Source: Pelodera strongyloides
Taxonomy: Eukaryota; Nematoda; Chromadorea; Rhabditida; Rhabditidae
DNA: 64,000 nucleotides
Direction of reading: 5' to 3'
NCBI GenBank assembly: GCA_036852015.1
Contig: JAANDG010001194.1
Coordinates: 248,001-312,000, forward strand
In this document: positions 43,704-56,302 of the stretch, in pieces
Numbering within the stretch: the stretch's first letter is position 1
How the letters are laid out: each line of letters begins with the position of its first letter
Translations under genes and position numbers: made by a program
The notes under the pieces: model-generated
Told to the model about the DNA's origin: nothing
The model's database searches: none
What the model saw: the letters and a program-made list of their open reading frames with translations, nothing else

Positions 43704-46700
43704 CTAAAACCCTTCCGGATTTGGTATAGATTGGTACATGAGATCTGCGGACGAATTACCATTTGTGTAGTTTGTATTATTAGAAGAATTTAGATATTGA
43801 TCGATTACTGATTGAACAGTGGGTCGATAGCTACTCTCTACCATACGTAAACCCTCCTCGGTTAGATGAATTGTATTATCAACATAGGAAAGCAGAGTGA
43901 CTGGGTCATACATCCTCACTATATCCCTTTCTTTATCAATAAAAGGTGTATCCGAATGAAGAAGAACACATTTGGCACATTTTGTGAGAAGAACGTTCAC
44001 ACGGAGCCACGCGTACTGTATCTCGGACATCGATTCCTGAAAGTGTTACGATACTGTACAGAAGCAAAGGATTTGGGTCGACGTTGGGAGTTCTTCCTGT
44101 ATCCTGTATATGCAGTAACTTAGCTAACTTCATGCCTTAGCTAATTATGTGCCTTAGCTAATTACATGCCTTAGCTAATTACACGTCTTAGATAATTATG
44201 TGCCTTAGCTAATTATGTGCCTTAGCTAATTACATGCCTTAGCTAATTACATGTCTTAGATAATTATGCAGAGCACTATGAGCAACAGAAGTGAATAAGA
44301 ACATAAATCATTCGGCGTGTACTATGGATGGGCAGTCTTTGAGTGATAAATCGTTAATTATTGATTGAATGACTGCATACATAATTGGCACGTATCAACA
44401 ACATTTAAAGTGTTGATATACCGTGAGTTATGACTTGTGGCTACTTTTGATTGTAGCTTATGATTAGCATGTAAATAGACAGAGACTCCACCTACCGTCA
44501 GATTCATATTCGCCTTCTCTATCGATTGATTCCATTCTAATCGATCCATATAATTGTTTAGAAATGACATTGGATACAAGGGATGAGGGCTTTCGATGAA
44601 TATATGATCGGCATACATTTGCAGGAATTCGGCGTTCTAAAGTTGTTCGCTAAAGCGGTGATGTAAGGGGAAGAAAATCGAACTGTTTCAGCTCATTCAT
44701 TGCTGATTCTCTGCGATTTGTTGTTGGAACATTACACTATGAAACGGTATGTTGTGCTATAAAATGATGTTTATGTTATTTGTGGCTAAATTTGAAGTGT
44801 GGTTGACGTGATTGACGATAATAATAAGTACAATAGGCGGGGAAAATATAAATATCAGAAGCCAACCCGTTGGAAAAAGACAAAGGTGGAAAATAAAAGA
44901 TGTTGTAAATAATACAACATTTTTGGAAACTATAGACTATGGTGGACCTGAAGAAATTCGATCATTGTTGGGTCCATGTTCACATATGGTTGTAGCTCTT
45001 TTTCGAGATACCTAAAAGTTGCTTCCAAATAAACTATTCTACTTTTTTTTTCATTATAAACATTAATTAGCTTAAGTGGAAATCAATAGAAGTACCAATA
45101 AACTGCAAATAATTATGAGAAATAAAGTACAAATTAATAAAATAAAGATGTATACAACAAGTAACAATATTAACAATTTAAGCATTTTTGCTTGAATACT
45201 GAGCCCTAATTTCTTGACATTACGAAAGCCTACAGAGTTTTTGTGGCAAAATTAATTGTAAATTATTAAATCTCACCGGTTTATAACGAAAAGCAGATTT
45301 GGTTTGAATCGAGCTATCAACTCTCGTACTGCGTCTGTTACTTCTGAAACAATTATTAATTAGCTTTCTTATAAAAATGAGTTTTGTGCATAAAAAATGG
45401 AAGTGCAGCTCTATCCTAAAAATATGGGTTGTAAGTGAGGAGAAGTTGCAAGTGATTAATTACTATGTACTTATTGTTAGGTGTGTGTGTGTTATTTTTA
45501 TAGTTAGCCGTTCTCTATTCTTAGATTAATTGCACTTCTCTCTATCTTATGTTGTTTACTAACACATACTCCTACTAACATCAGTTGTGTGTGCTACGTT
45601 GACCAAGAGCGCCAGCTCTTGGCCATGGTCCAAGGATAAAATATAATGGCTATATTCTCTGTGTATTATTCTACAACACACAATATACAGAGTTATATTT
45701 TAATAGAATGGCTAGCGGCGGGGCCGGCCGCTAGCTAGTTCTACACATTTGAAACAAGGCTTTTGCCCAGGCCTTGCTCCAACTGTATTGTGTACGGTGT
45801 AGTGTTTTGTCTTGTGCAAAAGATAGAATATGTGAGCACAATATTTATGTCCCAGTTAGTACCAGCTATTGTTAGGACATAAGGCACACTGACTTGTTAG
45901 TTGGGCCGCGGCGCGGCATGGATAGAGAGAGAGAGCGCCGCGACAACTGTCATGCTATAGAGACCCAGAGAGGATGTAAGGAGTAAACAGCTGATTGTGA
46001 TAAAAGTTGATATTGATAGAAATAGCTGAGCACATCCATTACTGTAAGTGAGGAGAAGTTGCAAGTGATTAATTACTATGTGCTTAGGTGTGTGTGTGTG
46101 TTATTTTTATAGTTAGCCGTTCTCTATTCTTAGATTAATTGCACTTCTCTCTATCTTATGTTGTTTACTAACACATACTCCTACTAACATCAGTTGTGTG
46201 TGCTACGTTGACCAAGAGCGCCAGCTCTTGGCCATGGTCCAAGGATAAAGTATAATGGCTATATTCTCTGTGTGCATTTAAATATCTACAGCACATTATA
46301 TACAGAGATATTCATTAAAAGAATCGCTAGCGGCGGGGCCGACCGCTAGCCAGTTCTACAGGGTAATCGTCCAACGAATCAAATTGTGAAGTTGTTCAGA
46401 TGCATTTTACAATAAGGCTACATTTTTTGAAGTGGTTGCCTGCAAGTGACTATGACTATGTATTAGCAGAACGAATTGAACAGTGACTTATAATCATACT
46501 CCTTATACTTTGTACTATGTACTTTATACTTTGAACTTTATACAGCAACTTACTTTGTTTATACGTGACGAGAACCTGATTCCCTGGGTATGTGTAGAAC
46601 ACAAATCTTGAGTATTTATCAGCCATTATTTTCTTGATTATGGCGACTTGTTGTGTGGCATAGGAGTTTCCCACCACCATCACACGAAGGCTGCCATTGC

Positions 46701-49700
46701 CGGGCTGAAAATGAACAAGAAATCAAATGTTTTATTTATTATGAGGTGAAGAATTTGATAATAATTTCATTTTCTTGGAGATATTTTTTATTGAAGTAAT
46801 CATTTAATTGTTACAGAAAGCAAGAGGTTAAAGTCCCATTGCGCACATTTTTTTTTTTGTAATTTGCGTTTTGCGAGACGTTGTGTGGCACAGGAAAACT
46901 CCTATCGAACAGTGTTCAGTAAAATAGACACTTAAAAGCAACGGTCGAAACATTTCTCTGTAAATATGTAGTTGGCAAGGGAACTAAAACCCCGATATGT
47001 GTGCATCACAAACCAGGTGTCGTACCGCTCTAAAATGTAATGAAAAACCCTCGGCTTACCGGAAATTCCGCATATCCGAATGGATTTCCACTTGCAGTAA
47101 CTTCATGCTTTGGCCGTGCATACATCGCTTCTTCATGGACAAAAACTCCTTTCAAGTATTCCGCATTTGCATGGATTGCGTGTGCGTTTGGACCTGCAAT
47201 TGCTCAAAATTATTACTATTAGTACTTCCGTACAAGTCTCCATGGGAAACCAGAACCCCGATATGGCCCCGATCAAGTCCTTCGAAAAATCGGCTCTGAT
47301 CGGGGTCATACCCGGGTTTTTTGGAAATAATCGGTGTCATATCGGGATTCCACTTTCCCATGTACCGTAGTTTTCACATCAGTGGATATCATGGTTGTCT
47401 TGTTTTTTCAACTATATTCGTTTTTGATAAATGATAATTATAAATTATAACATACCCATGAGGCTTTCGTGTGGTTTTGTCCAATGTCCATGTAGGCTGA
47501 AGAACATTAGAAATAGAATAAAGGCAATTAAACATCCGATTTTGGCGCTTTGTTTCAGAAGCGGTTTCTCAACGAGATGATGCAATAACATTGCAATACA
47601 AATGCTGAGGAGCAGAGCCACCGAGAAGGCTGAAATGGTTGGACATTCGAAAGGAGCTAAAGGGAATCAATAATTTTGTTTGGCAAGCGCCAAAAAACGT
47701 GGCGCCCAGTTTGCGCCATACTGGCACCGATTCCGCACAATGCCTTGCGACACGCGTAAAATTTTTGATTCAAACTTTACGCTGTACACTGTAAATTGGG
47801 CGTTATGAGTGCGAGGAGATTGTTTAGCTAGTGCGCCGCCCCTTTCTCGCACACAACTGATGTGCACCTACCTATCGCAATAGGCACATTGCTCCACTTT
47901 GCGTAGTACTTGCACAACTCGAGAATAGGCCAATGGACCAAGTAAAGGGAATAGGAGAGATCTCCTATGTATCTGAAAAGCCAGACGTATATCAAGATAT
48001 TCGAAAGTCTATTTCTAGTTGATCTCTTTTGTTATGGCTAAGAAACCCGCGCTGCGTTGGGTTGCTACATTAAAAAAAATATATAAAATTTTTGTAATCA
48101 GCGCAAAAAGTGTGTTGCTTGCTGTCTCTTATGAATGGGCGTGCCGTGCCATACATTGAGATTGAGGCTAATTAATATTGCAAAATAGATTTAAATTAAC
48201 GTCACAAATTCATATAAAGAAGTGAGGACTTTGATTTATGAAGTCTGATACCAACTCACAAACCTCAAATACTTTCCCGTCAATGGTCTCAGCGTAACGT
48301 ACGCTCCACAAAATAACATAACTGCTGTCGATATAGTAACAATAATTCGAAAGTAACTGGATAAAATGGAGTATAATGGCTGTTGAGTTTGCATAAAAGG
48401 AAGCATCACAATCATAGAAATACAGCCAGAAATGAATAGAGAAATGCACAGAAGATAACGATGCACAGAACTCACTGCAATTATTATTTTTATCACCATT
48501 GTACTTTTCTAGTGCTTGTGTTTTTGGCACCAATGCCTCTAAAAATCAAAAACCGCTAACCATTGAGACATAAAATTACTTTTGTGTTGATTTACCGTAT
48601 GCCGCTTGCAAATACATTGTTACGGTAGCTCAAATACATTCCAATGAACACAAGTCACTTTCGTTTATTACGGCTTTCAGGACTGTATGTATTATTTGTG
48701 ACTCTGTTTGTCAATTGATATGAGACAATTATGGGGTCTCGATGTATGGCAAAAACAGCGCATTTTGCTTCCAAGTATCAAATGTGCATCTCGTGTACCG
48801 ATTTTGCAGTACGATTTTGCATACACCTTTGAGCTATAACAAGGCGAGGCGAAAATGCACAGTTTACGAATGTTCGAAAAAAATTGTCCCGTGGCTACCT
48901 GCCACGGCAACATTTTTTATCTGTCTGTAGATGTTCTCGTGTAGTCCCAAACTACGGTAATTTTTGCCATACATCAAGAGACCCCCATTAGACTAAGAAT
49001 GCCCGCCTTCTTCCTTTGAATTCTGTTTTTGGATCTGTGCCAACTGTGCAATTATTCCACTGGCAAACTGCCAACATCTGGATAGTGGATGATAGAATGC
49101 AACCAAGGAACGATTATCGATCAGGGTAAGATAGGGATATAACTGCGAGCCGATCACAACTGAAATTTATTGATTACTTATTTAAATGAATGGAAAAAGA
49201 CTTTAGGCGTTATCACAGGAACGATCCTGCTTTTTTTTCAAACAGCTCCCTTCATATTTCATTTCGTTTACAGCAAATTAACTGTATTTTAATTTAGAGC
49301 GAAATACCGGCCGGTTTTTGAAAAGCATTGTGTACAACTGATTCTTACTTACTTAGGCTACTTTGCGCGAATTTAGCTCGGTGTTTTTTCTTATTTATTG
49401 CTATTTGCATATCCTGCATAGACATATTCGGTATTCGGTGATTATAAGTCAATAAGAATCAATATTCTAATGTTCTCTCTCTGTTGTGCGTGTCCGAGAA
49501 GAAGCCCACTTCTCGGATTACCTATAATCAAAATTCCAATCGACAGAAATCGTCCATGTTGTCCAAACTTCCGCGTAAATAGATTGTGAAGAAGAAAAAA
49601 GAATGGAGCCACCAAATAAAACTGCATTTCCACACTCAGAGACCATCCATTCAGCAGTACTTCGTGGTTATTGTCGGTCTGGAAGTCAATGTTGTTTATA

Positions 49701-52116
49701 AGTGCATACATATAATGAGCTAATTGCCGACGGCATTAAATTAACAAAATAGCCTTCTAGATGTCTTTACTCAAGCAACACACTTTTTTTTTGCAATCCC
49801 AAATTTATAAAATATGTATAAAAAAAATTATACAGTGTCCTAGGGATGCTCCTTCTTATTATTAGCCGAGAGTACCAAATGAATCAAATGGTATGTTAGT
49901 TGGAAGAGTGACGGTGTAATCTCCTAACGATATGGTCTGGTAGTTGGTACATGTACATTCTGGTAAGCTAAACTTTATGGTCAATATATAATAGTTGGGC
50001 GTCAAGAATAAGCCTACACAACTCACAATTCCAAAATAACCCTTCTGCGCGTGGTAGAGATCAAAGTTTAAAAGGAACAGTAATGAGTAGTGAAAACGTT
50101 GAAAATTGTCTATTAGCCATGAATAGGACAAGACGAATATTGAGATAAATGCTGAAAAAAAAACATAATACAATGAAAAATAAACTGTGGCGAAGTATGA
50201 CGAGACTATCATACGAGTTTCCAAAAACTTGCCAGATTTCATGGTTTATGTTATACATACCAGCCGGCTATCGCCGCATGAAGCGACTTTCAATGTTTTT
50301 CAATCGACTTTCAACCGACTTTCAACAGTGAGCACACATGTGTGAAACGTTTACAATGTATCTTGAAAAATCATGAATTAAAGCGAAATGCTAGCCCCTT
50401 TGGAAAATTTGCATATGATAAGCAAATCCTATGTATTCTATGCTAATTTTGTACGATCGTCCACGGCAATCGTACAAAATTACAATATGATACATAGGAT
50501 TTGCTTATCATATGCAAATTTTCCAAAGAGGCTAGCATTTCGCTTTAAAGGGTCAGGCCCATTTCAAATGACCCCTATTTTTGATGATTCCATCTGATTC
50601 TCCATGTCAAATATAGTAGGATGCAATAATTTTCTAATGTTCAAGCGCAAAAATCGCTCATTATTCAGCAATTTAACGTGAGCAGTCATACACATCTATC
50701 CATCGCAGTTGGCACGCCCATTCGCGCTGATTCGCCGATATCGCAATTGCCACGCCCAATAGAGCATATTGCCCAATTAGCGCGAATGGGCGTGACAAAT
50801 GCGGTAAATAGTTGGGTATGACTGGCAGGGGTAAATTGCTGAATACTGCGTGAATTTTGCGCTTGAAAATTAGAAACATATTGCATCCTACTATATTTGA
50901 CATGGAGAATCAGATCGAATCATCAAAAATAGGGGTCATTTGGAATGGGCCTGACCCTTTAAGATTCGGATTTGGCTTGCTCAAGACTGGACTCCGGCTC
51001 TCCTTTTATAGTCTTAAAATATTCTAATTTTCATTCCGTTCACACGAACAAAAGACCAAGTAAACTCTTCTCCTTTATATAATAAGACTGCACGTGCAAG
51101 GCTATCGCTATGGTACACATTGATATAGACTGCACGTGCATGTCTATCGCTATGGTACTCATAAATACCTGCCGATCCAAACACGATATAATACAATGGC
51201 ACAATCCGTTTAATTCTCCTCATGTAAAAATTCAACAGTGCGGCGAAATCCAGGCGAGGAGTAGATGTGAGAATCATTGATATTAAATAACCAGAAATCA
51301 CGAAGAATCTGAAAATGTAGTATGTATTCATCATGGTTTTTCTACCACTAAAAAAAGTAAATATAAAAAGTGGGCAGACACTGCATTATTTTTTTGAGCT
51401 ATATTCCAAAATTGGTGCCAGCTCCAATTGAGTGTGTAGATATATTCTTTTTGGAAAGTTCAGATTCTTGTTCAGAGTGCCAACAAAATTTACAAAAAAA
51501 AAATGAAAACTCACATATCGACACCAAGAAAGCCGTAGCTGACCACGGTGGGTAGGAAATGATACAATAAAACAGCACTTATCGCTAGACCACGAAGTCC
51601 TTGAATATCTTGTCGGAAGCCTGAAAAGGGGCAGAGTTGAAGTTTAAAGTGATATAACACGTTTTATTTGAAAAATATACCGGGCCACATGTATTATTTA
51701 TGTATATGATATGCACATTTCCGGTGCACATCTTATTGTTATTATATTATGTAGAAGAGTTTACAGTTTTGTTTGTGTGAACTCGAAACGGGATTCTACG
51801 TTACGGGCGTTTGGTATAAGTAGTCCCTTTTTTCAACTCTTCAAAATAAGCGAAATCGAATTTTATTTCATAAACTTGGAAGCTACGTTTCAGACGTTTC
51901 ATATAAGAATGCAGTATGACCAATTTAGTAGGATCGCCTGTGTAGTCGTCTAGTACATAATATACTGGAAATTTCTTTTTCATATAATGTAAATTAGAAT
52001 GCAGCAGTTCAATCTACAAAACAAGTATTATATAACTGACCTTGCTTTTTCTCTGTAAACAGTAATTTGATGAGAAAATAATCAGCGATAATGGAGTCTA
52101 ATCGTGACTGTTTCAT
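43704..52116 (-). CDS. OAC-type acyltransferase-3 / SGNH membrane protein
   Basis: Exons: 52116-52041, 51620-51515, 51308-51169, 50151-50027, 49678-49522, 49159 to about 48996, 48538-48264, 47972-47872, 47629-47456, 47193-47060, 46704-46554, 45343-45277, 45011-44948, 44636-44496, 44036-43704. Acyltransferase-3 landmarks: FRQDIQGLRGLAISAVLLYH, FFVISGYLIS, FYMRRIKRIVPLYY, LLNGWSLSVEMQFYL, YIGDLSYSLYLVHWP. The C-terminal part is SGNH-like, with VVGNSYA (block I) and YVDNTIHLTEEGL (Asp/His block). By family knowledge it moves acyl groups onto an unknown substrate across a membrane with about ten helices. Two junctions are unresolved. Exon 6 has no good donor before an in-frame TAG at 48995-48993, and exon 7 changes frame at 48475-48496. 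The gene may therefore be damaged or mis-assembled there. A TTTCAG lies 7 bases before the ATG. Confidence 0.85.
44120..44270. repeat. tandem repeat, unit CCTTAGCTAATTACATG
   Basis: About eight 17-18 base copies of CCTTAGCTAATTAYRTG, some with TCTTAGATAATTA, in the last intron of the OAC gene. Confidence 0.9.
45430..45745. repeat. left long terminal repeat
   Basis: Begins TGTAAGTGAGGAGAAG and ends GCTAGTTCTACA. Contains inverted CCAAGAGC and GCTCTTGG and a GC-rich GCTAGCGGCGGGGCC near its end. Confidence 0.85.
46043..46360. repeat. right long terminal repeat
   Basis: Same boundaries as the left copy, ending GCCAGTTCTACA. Differences include a longer GTGTGT run at the start and a few substitutions near 46270-46310. 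Confidence 0.85.
48728..48991. repeat. foldback element with ATGGGG-TCTC ends next to OAC exon 6
   Basis: Starts AATTATGGGGTCTCGATGTA and ends CATCAAGAGACCCCCATTA. Arms share GTATGGCAAAAA in inverted form. Relatives lie at 55486-55838 and 62536-62690. On the minus strand it begins within a few bases of the last readable codon of OAC exon 6. Confidence 0.8.
49297..49440. repeat. foldback element, CCGGCCGG family (right arm eroded)
   Basis: Left arm AGAGCGAAATACCGGCCGGT is clear; the right end stops near TTCGGTATTCGG. Lies in an OAC intron. Confidence 0.7.
50378..50547. mobile_element. foldback element, GCTAGCCCC family, nested in another repeat
   Basis: Arms TTAAAGCGAAATGCTAGCCC and AGGCTAGCATTTCGCTTTAA. 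It shares its end with the element at 50545-50963, and both interrupt a copy of the 33815-34075 repeat. Confidence 0.85.
50545..50963. mobile_element. foldback element with AAAGGGTCAGGCCCATT ends
   Basis: Starts TTAAAGGGTCAGGCCCATTT and ends AATGGGCCTGACCCTTTAA, with inverted GTCAAATATAGTAGGATGCA blocks inside. The sister copy is 59075-59481. Half copies occur near 29660-29710 and 53545-53560. Confidence 0.85.
51070..51160. repeat. tandem duplication, about 50 bp
   Basis: GACTGCACGTGCAAGGCTAT and GACTGCACGTGCATGTCTAT are followed by CGCTATGGTAC in both. Lies within an OAC intron. Confidence 0.8.
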
Positions 52117-52386
52117 TTTTATTCTGAAATTATTAGTGAAGTTTTATCGTTCTTTTCATTTTTGCACCAAACAGTGATGGTGCGAGAAAATTTAGCCCGG
52201 CGCAGGAAAAAGTTAAACTCGGAGTATTTTACCATGACAATCGGGTGAAAATTGAACCTAAACCCTAAAATTATATTAAAATTGAGGGAGCTATTCTTCC
52301 CGTTGAACAAAATTTACTTCATGCTAAACATGATAGCGTATAAAGCAAGAAGCAATAACACGTCCAATTCCAAGAACCCAATAATT

Positions 52387-52565
52387 TTTAAAGCGAAATA
52401 ATGGCCGTCTTTTGAACGCATCTCAAGTACTTGCATTCCTATGCGCCTATGCATTTATGCAAAGGACTAATTGCTTTTATTCTAATTTTTGTTCATTTGC
52501 ATAAGAGTGATAAGAGAGCAAGTGTACGCAACGCGTTTCAAAAACCAGCCGGTATTTCGCTTTAA
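52387..52565. repeat. foldback element, CCGGCCGG family
   Basis: Arms TTTAAAGCGAAATAATGGCC and CCAGCCGGTATTTCGCTTTA. Confidence 0.85.
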
Positions 52566-52744
52566 ACATTCAAACATTGAAAGGATTTTGATCTCCCATA
52601 TGTTGCAAATCTAAGCAGGGTTCAAGAAGTAAGAGTGGATGGAAACCCACGGGGGATAGATCGCAACAGGTAGATAAGGGTTTCTATTAATATTTATGAA
52701 ATGAGTTCATGGGGTGGAGGGATATGTTGTTGGTTACGTTGGTT

Positions 52745-52745
<1 letters not shown>

Positions 52746-52781
<36 letters not shown>

Positions 52782-52810
52782 GGAGAGAGAGAGATAGAGA
52801 GAGAGTGAGA
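52746..52810. repeat. GA microsatellite
   Basis: About 65 bases of GAGAGA with occasional GG and TA interruptions. Confidence 0.9.
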
Positions 52811-55014
52811 GAGATAGGAGGGAGCTAGAGACACGACGGTAAGTGTCGGAACAGCGAACTCTATCAATGGAATAAAAGGTATGTGCCTCTAGGTTGTGTT
52901 TAGTCAAGCGTTCGTCAAGTTAGTTCAAATCTTAGAAACTGGTCATTATGTTCTGAGAATGTTTACAACAGTTTCAAAAAATGGCATAAATTTTGGAAAT
53001 GTTAAGTTTTTTAGAGCGATTGGCCTTCCCAAATATGCAGATTCGATGCAGCTAAATAATCTCAATGGCTATTTACCTCTTATATACAGCCCTCAACCCT
53101 TGTTATTTCAGTTACAAATATGCATTTGGGCGTGTCTCAATTTTTAAAAGAAAGGAAACTGGGGCAACTGGTGTGCAAAAAACATAGTTTTGATAAATTG
53201 ACTGACATGCATATTATACCGATTATTTTCCCAACGAAGACGAACGTTTAGCGGATTAGGCCGAGTTACCCCAAAATGGTACGGAGGAGGAGAAAAATCG
53301 GGTCAAGACATAGAATAGGCATATATTCGCATATATTTTCTCTTTGTCACTGTAAGTATAGGAGTGAGAGTGTAGAGAACTAGCATCTATAGTCTGAGAA
53401 CAAGGTACTATTAATATTGTATACTGCATAACACTACTCTTAATTTAACAAATAAGAGTTTTTGTGTTTATCGCAAATGATCTAAGGCTGCGCTTGGGTT
53501 TGGAGAATAGGAAAATTATATCAAAGTTTACAAATATTGTTTATCTCGTGAGCCTGACCCTTTAATGAAAATGTTTTTAAACTATTGTTTTGGAGCGTCT
53601 AATGAATGGAGCATCATGAAACGGAAAAAGAATAAAAAGAAAACTATAATAAAGTTAATATCCGAATATAAGGACACAGTAGACTATCAATAATATTACT
53701 AAACATTCCAATAAATAGTAAAAAGGACAATTTTCAACATTCTCATATTTCAAACATAGCGAAATGCAAAACGGAAATTTGGGCACGTAAGAAGCACTTT
53801 AAAAACATCGTATTTGATGTAGCCTACGATAATTGAACGGGCAAAGCACATTCACTTGCAAGATTCTTTTGCAAAACGCGATTTTAATTTGTGAAAGTTA
53901 CAATCTACTTATCTAACGTATCTAACCTAACCATCCATCCACTTTTGACCTTTTTTTTGTTGCTTTTTTTCAAATTTTAACAAGAAGGAACTGCGCTTTG
54001 TGCGGCAATTATGTCATAAATTATGTAATAAAATTATCAAGGATCCAGGTCATGAATGATGTTGAAGTTCCCCGATTAAAGCAGTATAACACATGGTTTT
54101 TGAGACAAATGTGTATTGGAAACAACTGCAGAGTGTGGCCTGTGGCCTATCCGTTATATGCAAAGTGTGGCCTATCCGTTTTTGTTTGGTTGGTTATTCT
54201 TACAGAAATTGCATATGCTGCATGGGGTTATTCAGCATAAATTTCAGAAACAAGGGGTGCTATACCGCTTAAACTTTATTTAATTAAATTGTGTTTGTCA
54301 CATCAAGGAGCTCGCTGGAACACTTATACTAAGGTGACCTACAGGAGGTTCAGATTAATCCTCAACTTTCAAGGAAGTAACTCTATACATACACTCTTAT
54401 ACCGTAATTGGTTTTAAACCATGCGTTCCGCCTTTTCTAGGACATTAAAGTGAATGAGACGGTTTAATTGTATGCACAAAGGAATGCGGCATAACTTAGA
54501 GACTAAGAGTCTAATGTTTCTACTGGGAAAACCTGTTCTGCAACCACTATAAATGCCATACATTATATGGCTAATTTTACTGTGCCGCTTTAAAGGGTAA
54601 TGACAAGTGATTTGTGTATAATTGCTATCCCATGTCCGATGTATTTATGTGATTCAATGACTGAACAGACTGGCATAGAAATTTGCATAGAATACATGGC
54701 AATGCAGCTGTACAGCACACAGCACACTGCTTACAGGCTTGTGTTGAAACTATTTAGACGAATGGGCGAAATTTGTATTGGGGGGTGAAGTAGATGTCCT
54801 CCGAACGGCGCACCAAGCAATAAAGACTCCGTACAACAAAACTAGGTGAATGTGCTTTTTTTGGGGTTGAAAGGGTGTAAAGAAACGTCATTATTATTAG
54901 TCCGTTGAATGAGATTTGGCATTAAATTTGACTAAATAACTGCGTAGGGGTACATTACTCATGAAAATTTTATCGAAAGTTTCAACAATACATATTACGA
55001 CCGGCTGGATGAAT

Positions 55015-55088
55015 CGACCGGCTGGATGAATCGACCTTCGCTTGACTCTAAAGCGAGAGGTCGAGGGTTCGAACCCCACACGAGGCAG
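55015..55088 (+). repeat. tRNA-like sequence
   Basis: Has a perfect five-pair anticodon-type stem (CGCTT...AAGCG) and a strong B-box (GGGTTCGAACCCC), but the 5' part is replaced by a duplicated CGACCGGCTGGATGAAT. It is probably a truncated tRNA or SINE fragment. Confidence 0.55.
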
Positions 55089-55485
55089 TGATTTTTGTAT
55101 GTTTCATTCACATTGTGTATTGCCGAAAACTTGATGAAAGGGCTTTGTTGCAAAAACATCCAAGAATTCAAACTCTTCTCCTTTATGTAATAAGATCCTT
55201 TGCTTTCTAGGAAAACAGTTTACGGAATGAGTTCGGGTAGCCTCAGGCATTCTCTGGGGGTCACACTCAAAATGATTTTTCAAATCGAGGGAAGCAAAGT
55301 CCATCTCTAAACATAGTCAAAGTAAAAAAAAATATTCAAAAGATCTTCGTTCAACTTCACTCATCTTCACATCATCACTAAAAAAAATTGTGCGAAAAAC
55401 ATTCATTAGTCCAATTGGTCCATCTAGTTTGTCAGGCGACAGGCTTTCTTTTTGGGAAAACGGTAAGACAAAATTTCATTCGCCA

Positions 55486-55838
55486 ATTATGGGGATTCCA
55501 TGTATACGATTCGCACTTGCGAAAATGACAAACCGCTGTCCATGTTCAAGTCATTTTACATGCATGTGAACTGCCTACCGTAACCCATGCGAATCGCACA
55601 TTTGACATGGTCCTGCAGCGAAAATTCCCCAAACCCGTGCTATTTGGAACAGTACCGCATCAGACCCGTGCTATTTGGAATAGATCCGTACTATTTTGAA
55701 ATAGATCCGTACTATTTTGAAATAGATCCATACTAGATCCAAAATCGCTGCGGGACCATGTCATTTACATCGACTCGAACATGGACAGCGGTTTGTCATT
55801 TTCGCAAGTGCGAATCGCATACATGGAAACCCCATTAA
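55486..55838. repeat. foldback element with ATGGGG ends, long arms
   Basis: Starts AATTATGGGGATTCCATGTA and ends ACATGGAAACCCCATTAA. Arms of about 60 bases include GAAAATGACAAACCGCTGTC and its inverse. The centre has a triplicated AATAGATCCGTACTATTTTG-like unit. Confidence 0.9.
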
Positions 55839-56302
55839 GGCGTATTTAAGTTGGGAAAAGTTTGAAGAATTCTGGAAAAAGTTGGTTCAAGTTGGACGGA
55901 AAAACATGCGGAAAAATCAAAATCTACCGTATTGGAATCGTTGTGGGATATTAATTTTAACACTGCCGGGTCCAAGAATGGATCGCCGTTTCGAAGTTGA
56001 CCCCGACGGTTGGGGCTATATAACGGAAAAACAACGTTTTTCCATCACGGTGTATGAACTTTTCCAGTAAGTAAAATTTACTTTTCCGGTGTCCATCTTG
56101 AACCAACTTTTTCCGGAATTCTTCAAACTTTTCCCAACTCGAACGCGCCTTTACCGGCTGCTGCATTGCATAGTAGAATGCTCTCAATGTTCTACTTTGC
56201 ATTACGATTTCCATATCTCCGTAAGGCAAATTCTAATCAAATCGCATTTGCATATTCAAAATAACACTACTTTGCTTAAAAATACAAGCCAGTATCTGTT
56301 GT

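Larger units (their letters stand above)
45430..46360. mobile_element. miniature LTR retrotransposon (TRIM-like)
   Basis: Two direct repeats of about 316 bases (45430-45745 and 46043-46360), about 95% alike, each starting TGTAAGTGAGG and ending GTTCTACA (TG...CA ends). They flank a 297-base interior with no coding capacity. The whole unit is bracketed by the 4-base target duplication GGGT (45426-45429 and 46361-46364). This is the structure of a terminal-repeat retrotransposon in miniature. Orientation is not certain. It lies in the 1.2-kb intron between OAC exons 46554 and 45343. Confidence 0.85.

Noticed and set aside
44812..45015. Plus-strand open frame of 67 codons
   Set aside because: It is the shadow of OAC exon 45011-44948 on the minus strand, which is in phase with its neighbours.
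55104..55304. Minus-strand open frame starting MDFASLDLKNHF
   Set aside because: The first 35 codons look plausible, but the rest overlaps a dispersed repeat end (TTACATAAAGGAGAAGAGTT) and I found no neighbouring exon in phase.
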